From: Bacillota bacterium | GTDB lineage: Bacteria; Bacillota; Limnochordia; DTU087 | Reading direction: 5' to 3' | Assembly: GCA_012798955.1 (NCBI GenBank) | Contig: JAAZMF010000166.1 | Location: 1-48,564 of the forward strand | Length of the DNA: 48,564 bases | Shown: piece by piece, positions 40,888 through 47,584 of the stretch | Numbering within the stretch: position 1 is the first letter of the stretch | Layout of the letters: each line of letters begins with the position of its first letter | The notes under the pieces: generated by a model | What the model was told of the DNA's origin: nothing | The model's database searches: none | Seen by the model: the letters and a program-made list of their open reading frames with translations, nothing else | Made by a program: the position numbers and the translations under genes

Positions 40888-41981
40888 GCTGACTCACCTC
40901 GTAATCGTGCACGCCGCATGGCCAAAAGATCTACAAAGGCCTCTAGGCGGGTGCTCACACCGGCCTTGCCGGTCTGCTCATCTAGCATCAAGGTCAAAAC
41001 CGGGATATCAAAATCCGCACTCACTTTGGGCATGATGCTTTTTGCAACGATTTCGGGAATACAGGTAAAGGGCGCTAGTTGTACAACCCCATCAAATCCC
41101 CGTTTAGCATAGAGAATCGTATCACCGATACTGTTTTGTCCATGCCCACCGATCATCTCCGGTAGGTAGGGGCGAGCAGCCCGCTTTATATTCATCTCAC
41201 CTTCGATGCGGAAGGCATCCAAAATGGCATTATCCTTCGTCCAATCGGTGAGGAATATGGCCCGATCTACGAAAACGCCCATATGACCCAAGGTTTCTAC
41301 GACATCAAGATTCACAAACGGCTCCAGCACCACGTAGATCTCCCCGATAACGCCAATCTGCAAAGGGTCCCTTGTAGGATCTTGGGGCAGGGCACGTAGC
41401 CGCTTTAGCTCATCGTTCATCACTTGCTCGACATCGGCAACTGTTTGGCACTCATCTATTCGAGCAAAAGCTCTTGCGGTAATTCGTGAAGTTGCTCCTT
41501 GTTCTAGCTCTAGTGGACGAACTCGGTGACTTTCCCTCTCTATGGAATCAAGGGCCAACAGTTTCTGCCAAGTGAGCCACGCTACAGTTATAAAATCTCG
41601 AAAACCTACCTGGACCAATTCCCGCAGAATTCGGTAGGTGCCCCGCCAATTGCGATTCAGTGGCTCAAAGGTAATCACTCTCACGTCATGGCCCAGCTGT
41701 TCGTTTAGGATCCTCTCTTGGAGCTGGGTATAATACCCAGCACGACAGGGACCAACCCCACCGGAGGACATAATGGTATCCGCCCCTAGCTCAATGGCTT
41801 CTAGATAGCTGCCAAGGAGGACCTTAAAGGGTAAACAAGCGAATTCGGGGGCATACTTAGTCCCCAAATCTAGTGTCCGCTTAGTCGGTGGGGGAGCTAA
41901 GATGACCTCTTGGCCAAGGCCTTCGACCAATGTTTTCAGACCGATCCATGACGTTCCCATGCGGGGGAAGCTAACTTTCAT
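40884..41981 (-). CDS. DUF2229/CoA-dehydratase-like component B
   Basis: The 365-residue protein belongs to the acyl-CoA dehydratase activase-related (DUF2229) group. It shares its plan with its upstream neighbour: an opening GLGQEVILAPPPTKRTLDLG, and cysteines at 49 (EFACLPFK), 79 (GVGPCRAGYY) and 307 (APFTCIPE). It closes with DIPVLTLMLDEQTGKAGVSTRLEAFVDLL. The conserved cysteines suggest an iron-sulfur cluster, as in HgdA/HgdB (inference). In other organisms such parts occur fused to the activase in one large protein, whose reaction I do not know. GGAAGGTGAT precedes ATG 41981, which lies inside the end of component A. Confidence 0.8.
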   Translation of the reverse strand: MKVSFPRMGTSWIGLKTLVEGLGQEVILAPPPTKRTLDLGTKYAPEFACLPFKVLLGSYLEAIELGADTIMSSGGVGPCRAGYYTQLQERILNEQLGHDVRVITFEPLNRNWRGTYRILRELVQVGFRDFITVAWLTWQKLLALDSIERESHRVRPLELEQGATSRITARAFARIDECQTVADVEQVMNDELKRLRALPQDPTRDPLQIGVIGEIYVVLEPFVNLDVVETLGHMGVFVDRAIFLTDWTKDNAILDAFRIEGEMNIKRAARPYLPEMIGGHGQNSIGDTILYAKRGFDGVVQLAPFTCIPEIVAKSIMPKVSADFDIPVLTLMLDEQTGKAGVSTRLEAFVDLLAMRRARLRGESA

Positions 41982-43044
41982 TAAGCATCACCTTCCGACG
42001 GGTTAGCATATCTACAAATGCTTCTAGGCGAGTCATGACACCGGCCACCCCTGTGTGTTCATCAAGGGCCAAAGATAAGAAGGGTAACCGACCATATTTC
42101 CTGCAATCGAGCTCCAAAAGCTTGTCAACCATGGCATCGGGTCCACAACCAAAGGCGGTTACATGGATGAGGCCATCTATTAGTTGCTTCTCGAGAAAGT
42201 AGTATGTTGCCCGCATAATCTGATTGCTATAGTACCAAAAAAGGTTCTTCGGCTGCTTAAGAGCCTGTGCTTCACGGTGTTTGGCAGGAACCATCTCTGG
42301 CGTCAGAATTCTAACACCCAAACGGGCTAGATTGCCCATTAGATCGCAACTGGTAAACTTATCATAGATAGCGTAAGGATAGCCAACTAGTCCTAACCTG
42401 ATGGAGCCATTGGCGTTAGGGTCAGTATTCCCCTTAGTTTTCGGCTCGGCTTTGGCTGTGGGGATCCCTGTTTCGTGCTCAGGTAATGCAGAAGTCCCGT
42501 TGTTTTTTGCCGAAGACCACCATGTATGGGCTAAAGCCATGGCTTCTTCGGGCAACATGCCTTGTGCCAGTAAAGACTCATATTGGTCCCCAACACGTAA
42601 AGAGCTTCGATAAGCAGATAAAGCCTTGCACTTGCCAACGCCTAAGCTCTTGGCAACTTCAAGCCAGGCCCTCATAGGTGCAAATCTGCCATCCCGTACA
42701 TCAAGCCTCGGTGTCAAGAGTGGTGGTAGGTCTTTTACCGATGCCTCCACCATTTCTGGCAACCCCAAGAATTTTGGACAAAAAGTCGCTTGGCCATCTA
42801 CGCTCACCAAACGTGGTATGAGAATATAATCTACTGAGCCAATTAGGGCTGCTACATGTCCATGGAAAGATTTGATGGGAATGCATGCATCTGTTACCGT
42901 ATAACGAATCCCCATATCTAGGACATCTTTAGTTGTCGGAGGGCTCAGTATTACCTCCATCCCCAGCTCTTCAAGGTAAGTCTGCCACTCGGGGTAAAAT
43001 GAATAATAGGCTAGTGTTCTAGGTATCCCAACCCGGGTCGTCAT
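41971..43044 (-). CDS. DUF2229/CoA-dehydratase-like component A
   Basis: The 357-residue protein is homologous to component B. It opens RVGIPRTLAYYSFYPEWQTYLEELGMEVILSPPTTKDVL and has cysteines at 54 (TDACIPIK) and 89 (ATFCPKF). Further on come AFGCGPDAM and a C-terminal LPFLSLALDEHTGVAGVMTRLEAFVDML parallel to B. Between about residues 180 and 215 is a low-complexity, Ser/Thr/Lys/Asn-rich linker that splits the two halves. It is the first gene of the operon, preceded by GGGAGGT at good spacing. No clear promoter is visible in the 106 bases up to the lipoprotein gene, so it may be read from there. Confidence 0.8.
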   Translation of the reverse strand: MTTRVGIPRTLAYYSFYPEWQTYLEELGMEVILSPPTTKDVLDMGIRYTVTDACIPIKSFHGHVAALIGSVDYILIPRLVSVDGQATFCPKFLGLPEMVEASVKDLPPLLTPRLDVRDGRFAPMRAWLEVAKSLGVGKCKALSAYRSSLRVGDQYESLLAQGMLPEEAMALAHTWWSSAKNNGTSALPEHETGIPTAKAEPKTKGNTDPNANGSIRLGLVGYPYAIYDKFTSCDLMGNLARLGVRILTPEMVPAKHREAQALKQPKNLFWYYSNQIMRATYYFLEKQLIDGLIHVTAFGCGPDAMVDKLLELDCRKYGRLPFLSLALDEHTGVAGVMTRLEAFVDMLTRRKVMLNES

Positions 43045-43150
43045 TGTTCAACCTCCCGAAATCTCCCTCTATTTAGTTCGAGATAGGTTGACGAAACGCC
43101 TGCTCGGGTGGCAGACTTATCCAAGGGATTGTTTAGATTTTCTTGCGTAG

Positions 43151-44287
43151 CTAGAAATTATCTAAACCTAGCCAGTGGACAGTGACTGAAGGGCTACGGG
43201 CGCTTTCGTGGCCCCCAATGTCAATGCTGGAAACAGCAAACTCAAAATGCAGGGGTCCATCACCCAAATCAACTCTCGGTTGATAATAGTAGGCAGTTGC
43301 TGTCTTTGGCAACTCCGCCACGAGCTCAAACCCCTGGTAGACATCGGATTGGGCATAAATTCTATAGCCCCGTAGATCATCCTCTGGTGGCGTGACAGAA
43401 GCCCAGGTGATCAGGATACTTTCTGCATCTACAATAGCATTGATCTCGGTAGGCGATGGGGGAGGTAAGTCTATTTTGCCAATCACCTCCACCAAACCTA
43501 AGGCTGGACTCCAAGATAGATTGGTGGTCTTGCCCGGGTCGATGGCGACTGTTTGCCATGGTCCCTCATAGATGCAATTGTATGAGTGGTATGTGTTCCT
43601 ATATATCTCTACTTTAAGATCATGGGTGCGGGGAGGCAGATCCTTAATAACGGCTGTAGCAGCATAGTCTTGGTCTCTGATGAATTCCTTTACTAAGTCT
43701 GGCTTAGTACCAGTGCCAAAAACCAACTTGCCCTTGATGAGTTCATGACCAGCGAACTCCGTTAGATCGAGTTGCACAACTAACTCACCCGGAGCGGTGG
43801 TGAGAGTGACCTCCGCTGCAGTTGTTCTGCCCTCCTCAACCACAATAGAAGTGACACCGGCGTACAGGAGCTCATCCTGGGGGCTAAAGACATCTACTCG
43901 TAGCTCCCATGTACCGATCATCACGCTAGGTATCGTTCCTGAAGCTATCATGTTGGCATGATCAATGTTCAGATCGTGCTCAATAACGTGACTACCCCGA
44001 GTAAGAGTGGCCGTAACTCTACCCATTTCCTGGGTTTGGCCAATACCTTTGGCTAAGACGGCCTGGACAGCTAATCCACCAGTAGGACCCGATGGGGTGG
44101 TCGGTGTGTATGATACGGCGTTCCCTGGATTGCCAAGGCATCCGCTAGCTAAAGTGGCAATAGCAATCAAAAGAGGCAGTATAGTAAGCATTCTAACATC
44201 GATGGTTGAGATTACCTTAGCATGGTCTGTTTTGATGGGGGAGGAGTAGGATGGGGAAGTGAGTTTTCCAATGCGCCAAAACAACAA
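43151..44287 (-). CDS. lipoprotein with fibronectin type III domain
   Basis: The 378-residue protein carries a lipobox LASGC (Cys50) behind a hydrophobic stretch (about residues 33-48). A Thr/Pro/Gly-rich spacer follows, then a beta-rich middle region (about 70-270) and a fibronectin type III-like domain (about 280-370, SILITWASVTPPEDDLRGYRIYA). It is probably exposed outside the membrane; the ligand is unknown. The n-region before the hydrophobic core is unusually long (32 residues) if translation starts at TTG 44287. That TTG, or TTG 44284, lies right behind a strong AGGAGG (complement of 44293-44298). ATG 44191 would give a normal signal peptide but lacks a ribosome site. Its sigma-A promoter is visible upstream. 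Confidence 0.72.
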   Translation of the reverse strand: MLFWRIGKLTSPSYSSPIKTDHAKVISTIDVRMLTILPLLIAIATLASGCLGNPGNAVSYTPTTPSGPTGGLAVQAVLAKGIGQTQEMGRVTATLTRGSHVIEHDLNIDHANMIASGTIPSVMIGTWELRVDVFSPQDELLYAGVTSIVVEEGRTTAAEVTLTTAPGELVVQLDLTEFAGHELIKGKLVFGTGTKPDLVKEFIRDQDYAATAVIKDLPPRTHDLKVEIYRNTYHSYNCIYEGPWQTVAIDPGKTTNLSWSPALGLVEVIGKIDLPPPSPTEINAIVDAESILITWASVTPPEDDLRGYRIYAQSDVYQGFELVAELPKTATAYYYQPRVDLGDGPLHFEFAVSSIDIGGHESARSPSVTVHWLGLDNF

Positions 44288-44354
44288 AACCGCCTCCTAA
44301 CCTCTAATGGGGCAAGGCGACGGCACAGGACCTCCGGAGTTTCCTAGTGTGTTC

Positions 44355-44384
44355 AGTATAGACTCTCAGATGAATACCTGTCAA
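44355..44384 (-). promoter_or_regulatory. sigma-A promoter of the lipoprotein gene
   Basis: Read on the minus strand, a consensus TTGACA (44379-44384) and TATACT (44355-44360) are separated by 18 bases. It drives leftward transcription of the lipoprotein, perhaps continuing into the DUF2229/activase operon. I see nothing else recognisable in the rest of the 234-base gap up to the recombinase stop. Confidence 0.75.
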
Positions 44385-44521
44385 GCTGTTGGCGAAAATA
44401 TCAAAAATATGGTCTTCAAAGTCATGCAGGAAAGCATTCTCTAAATCGGTTTCTCCATCACGAAGACTTCATACGAATTGCACCCTAACAACTTGACAGC
44501 CTCATACTAACAGCCTCATAA

Positions 44522-45544
44522 CTAGCCGGCAAAGGGGTTTTTATCCAATGAGGCCCTGAGTTTTTCTTTGTCTACATGGGTATAAATAGTAGTAGTGGCG
44601 ATGTTTTCATGACCCAAGAGGCGCATTAATGTTCGCAGATCTTCGCCATTGAGATAAAGTGCGGTGGCAAAGGTATGTCGCAGCTTATGGGGAGTCAGCA
44701 TCAACTTCTTGCTTTCGGGGAGATCAGTCAAGGCCACATACTCTTTGAGCTTTTGCTGCACTGCCCGGGGTGTAATTCTGGTATATCGATTACCAAGAAA
44801 CAGGGCGAGACGATGTTGACCTTTTGCCTTATCGCCAGGGCGAACTCTCATGTAGGCGGCCACTGCTTCCCGTACAACAGGGGGGACAGGTAAGGGGCGA
44901 TTTTTGCCACCTTTAGCACCAGTCACCCGATAAAAGTCAGTATCGGGACCAATGGAATCGATGTTCATATTGACAACTTCGCTGATTCTAAGGCCCATAC
45001 TCAACATGATCAGAAACATAGCATAGTCTCGTTCACAGCCATGTTGTTTGACTGTGTCTAGGAAGTGAAAAGCTTCCTCGGCGGACAGATGTTTGGGCGC
45101 CTCATCCCGGCGCACCGTCTTGGTCTCCAAATCGCTGATTATGGATGGGTCTGTAAGCATACCATGGTCGAATAGATATGTGAAAAACCGCCTAACCGCC
45201 ACGATCTTGCGATTGAGGGTAGTTTGGGCATAGCCTAAGGTTTCCTTGAGAAAAAGAAAATAGCCTACTAGATCGTCGGGTTCGATAGCCCTGAGATCAA
45301 CGGTAAAACCATCTAGTAATTGCCCAGAGACTGCGGAAAGCCTAAAGTCATTGGCTTTCAATGCAGCTTCTAGATTACTGAAGGCCAAGGGATCTTGTGG
45401 TGCCACAACGCAATCACACCGGGCTAAGACAAGGTGTAGCTTCAAGAGTCTCAGATCAGAGCGATATGCCTTGGCAGTGTTGATGCTCTTGTTGATGCCG
45501 AGCACAGCGATGAACCGTTCTACCTGTAAGTCAAAATCTAGCAT
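44522..45544 (-). CDS. Xer-like tyrosine recombinase adjacent to a dif-like site
   Basis: The 340-residue tyrosine recombinase has a core-binding N-terminal domain (about 1-130) and a complete catalytic domain. Residues visible are Arg186 (MGLRISEV), Lys211 (TGAKGGKNR), His286 and Arg289 (TPHKLRHTFAT), His312 (LLGHENI) and the nucleophile Tyr321 (TTTIYTHV). It is about 40 residues longer than typical XerC or XerD. The excess is mostly in the N-terminal domain (about residues 40-85), a size like XerS or XerH. ATG 45544 follows GGAGGT by seven bases; the open frame extends to 45571 but lacks support. A 28-bp dif-like sequence lies 95 bases upstream of the start. I infer a chromosome dimer resolvase; an element integrase is the alternative. 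Confidence 0.88.
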   Translation of the reverse strand: MLDFDLQVERFIAVLGINKSINTAKAYRSDLRLLKLHLVLARCDCVVAPQDPLAFSNLEAALKANDFRLSAVSGQLLDGFTVDLRAIEPDDLVGYFLFLKETLGYAQTTLNRKIVAVRRFFTYLFDHGMLTDPSIISDLETKTVRRDEAPKHLSAEEAFHFLDTVKQHGCERDYAMFLIMLSMGLRISEVVNMNIDSIGPDTDFYRVTGAKGGKNRPLPVPPVVREAVAAYMRVRPGDKAKGQHRLALFLGNRYTRITPRAVQQKLKEYVALTDLPESKKLMLTPHKLRHTFATALYLNGEDLRTLMRLLGHENIATTTIYTHVDKEKLRASLDKNPFAG

Positions 45545-45639
45545 AGAGCGACCTCCGGACGTCTTTACCAATTATATTCTAGTTGTAAGTGGGGAATCCC
45601 TACTTGAACTCACTATGGTAGCGTCACCTTCACGACATC

Positions 45640-45667
45640 ACTTCGCAGAAGATATATTATGCGAAGT
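45640..45667. other. dif-like chromosome dimer resolution site
   Basis: The 28-bp sequence consists of left arm ACTTCGCAGAA, centre GATATA and right arm TTATGCGAAGT. It matches 22 of 28 positions of the B. subtilis dif as I remember it (arms ACTTCCTAGAA and TTATGTAAACT, centre TATATA). The two arms are inverted copies differing at one position only, and the outer CACTTCGCA/TGCGAAGTG (45639-45647 and 45660-45668) is a perfect 9-bp inverted repeat. In XerCD dif sites the arms differ more. The site lies in the upstream region of the recombinase gene. Confidence 0.8.
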
Positions 45668-45688
45668 GCGTAGTCGTTATTTTCCGGG

Positions 45689-45725
45689 CACGCGTAGAAA
45701 CACGCATAGAACTATATAGAACTAT
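45689..45725. repeat. short tandem direct repeats next to the dif-like site
   Basis: CACGCGTAGAAA (45689-45700) and CACGCATAGAAC (45701-45712) are 12-base repeats identical at 10 positions. ATAGAACTAT then occurs twice in exact tandem (45706-45715 and 45716-45725). They begin 21 bases beyond the dif-like site and end 17 bases before the stop codon of the ABC exporter gene. They could be accessory protein-binding sites or remnants of a polymorphic repeat. Confidence 0.5.
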
Positions 45726-45742
45726 TCTGGCCCCATTCAGAA

Positions 45743-47533
45743 CTAACCTGTGCTGGTCTTTTTGTCGGCAACCTCCACAGCTCCTTGCTTTTGGTAAAGC
45801 CTATAGTATTCACGGGCTAAGACCATTAGCTCATCGTGTGTGCCTTGTTCCACAATGCGTCCTTTATGTAAGACATAGATGCGGTCTACTACCTTGGTTA
45901 TGGAAAGCCGGTGGGTCGCTATCATCATTGCTGGTCTTGGGGCTAGGCTCAGAAGGGATCGATAAAGCTCTCTCTCAGTGTTGATGTCTAGGAATGCAGT
46001 TGGTTCGTCCAGCAGCAAAATCGTACTGTCTTTCATAATGGCTCTGGCCAGGGCCACACGCTGACGCTGCCCGCCCGAAAGCGACGCGCCTTTCTCTCCA
46101 ACACTAGTCTTGTATCCCTGTGGTAGGCTCACGATATATTCGTGAATTCGGGCCTTTCGCGCCGCCTGAAAGACCTTTTCGGGGTGTCCTCTACCCAGGG
46201 CTATGTTCTCTAGTATGCTACCATAGAAGAGGTAAGCTGATTGTGGGACATAGGCAATGGCATTTCGCAAGGTCTTCGTATCGTATTCTCGAATATCTTG
46301 GCCACAGAACTCGATGGTTCCACTGAACTCAGTGTATAATCGCAGTATCAGTTGCAGGAGCGTGGTCTTGCCAGAGCCACTTTCTCCTACAATAGCAATA
46401 GTCTCACCGGGAAATAATTCTAGATTAATGTCATCTAGGATTTTGGTCTCGCGGTGAGAGAGCGAAAGGTGTTGAATCTGTAACAGCGGTTCGGAATTGT
46501 CTGCTGGTATAGGTGTGGCATGGATGAGATGGGGCTTATCTTTATCTTCATCGCCTAGTTCCAAGACATTAATGAGCCGTTTGGCTGTTGCTGCTAAGCC
46601 ATGCAAATCAGTCCATCCTTTGCCAATCGTGTTGAAAGCACCTGTGATCACTGCTGCGTATCGCATAGATGCAAAAAACGCCCCGAGTGCAATATCTCCC
46701 CTAGAAACTAGGTAGGTTCCTATACCAACAAGAGTCAGATCTTCTATATATCCCATGGTTTTTCCTAGAATAGCTTGCCCGGTGGAAATATGGACCTGTC
46801 GCAGTTGTTGTTCTTCAATACGACTATTCGCGTTTGTGAAAGTCCTCTGGTAGTTAGGCTCGAATTGGTACATACGCACAACCGGCATCCCGTTTAGAAA
46901 GCGTAGCACGACATCCGACAACTGCCCCCTACCTTCTTGTATGGATCTAGCAACTTCCTGAGTCGGGATCAGGAAGATTGCATGAAGCAGAAAAGATATG
47001 ATCCCTACCAATACCCCTGCCATAGCTAGCCATGGGTGAATTAGCCATATGAGGATGAGGCTTCCCACACTTTCCACGAAGGGACTAATCAGCTTAGTAG
47101 ATAATCCCCTCGTCACTAACATCTTGGCCTTATCAATATCACTAGTGAAACGGCTCAAGAGATCGCCCGTTGGGAACATATCTAGGTTTTGTTTTGACGT
47201 AAGCATGATACGATTTACTAGCGCGTGTCTAATATTGACCACGAATCGAGTCTGTACATGGGCCATCAAGTAAGAAGCACAGAACCCGAAAACAAACGCA
47301 GATAGGGGAACAACAGCTCCGATAAATCTTAGACTATCACGCATATTCCCCATCTGAGCGCCATCTAGCAGCCTCTCAAAGGAAGATGCTATCACATAAG
47401 TATAGACTAATCCGTCTAGGCTCGTCAGTAGCATGGCCAGGCCATACTGCCAAGACGCATCCTTAGTAAAAACCAGAGTCTTTCTTAGGATGACCAAGTT
47501 TTCCTTCGCCACTGCCGAGTTATTGTGAGTCAT
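45743..47533 (-). CDS. ABC exporter subunit (fused membrane and ATPase domains)
   Basis: The 596-residue half-transporter has a six-helix membrane domain (about 30-320) and a C-terminal ATPase. Visible motifs are Walker A GESGSGKTT near residue 378, the signature LSGGQRQRVALARA, Walker B ILLLDEPTAFLD and the switch histidine in IATHRLS. It is of the MsbA/LmrA/MDR type, exporting drugs, lipids or peptides. The neighbouring upstream gene encodes a second half-transporter, so they probably form a heterodimer. GGGAGGC precedes ATG 47533. The substrate cannot be told. The gene ends 75 bases from the dif-like site. Confidence 0.92.
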   Translation of the reverse strand: MTHNNSAVAKENLVILRKTLVFTKDASWQYGLAMLLTSLDGLVYTYVIASSFERLLDGAQMGNMRDSLRFIGAVVPLSAFVFGFCASYLMAHVQTRFVVNIRHALVNRIMLTSKQNLDMFPTGDLLSRFTSDIDKAKMLVTRGLSTKLISPFVESVGSLILIWLIHPWLAMAGVLVGIISFLLHAIFLIPTQEVARSIQEGRGQLSDVVLRFLNGMPVVRMYQFEPNYQRTFTNANSRIEEQQLRQVHISTGQAILGKTMGYIEDLTLVGIGTYLVSRGDIALGAFFASMRYAAVITGAFNTIGKGWTDLHGLAATAKRLINVLELGDEDKDKPHLIHATPIPADNSEPLLQIQHLSLSHRETKILDDINLELFPGETIAIVGESGSGKTTLLQLILRLYTEFSGTIEFCGQDIREYDTKTLRNAIAYVPQSAYLFYGSILENIALGRGHPEKVFQAARKARIHEYIVSLPQGYKTSVGEKGASLSGGQRQRVALARAIMKDSTILLLDEPTAFLDINTERELYRSLLSLAPRPAMMIATHRLSITKVVDRIYVLHKGRIVEQGTHDELMVLAREYYRLYQKQGAVEVADKKTSTG

Positions 47534-47584
47534 TGGTCTGCCTCCCGAGACTCATAGTAGGTCTCATGTTGTTCATCGGCTCTT

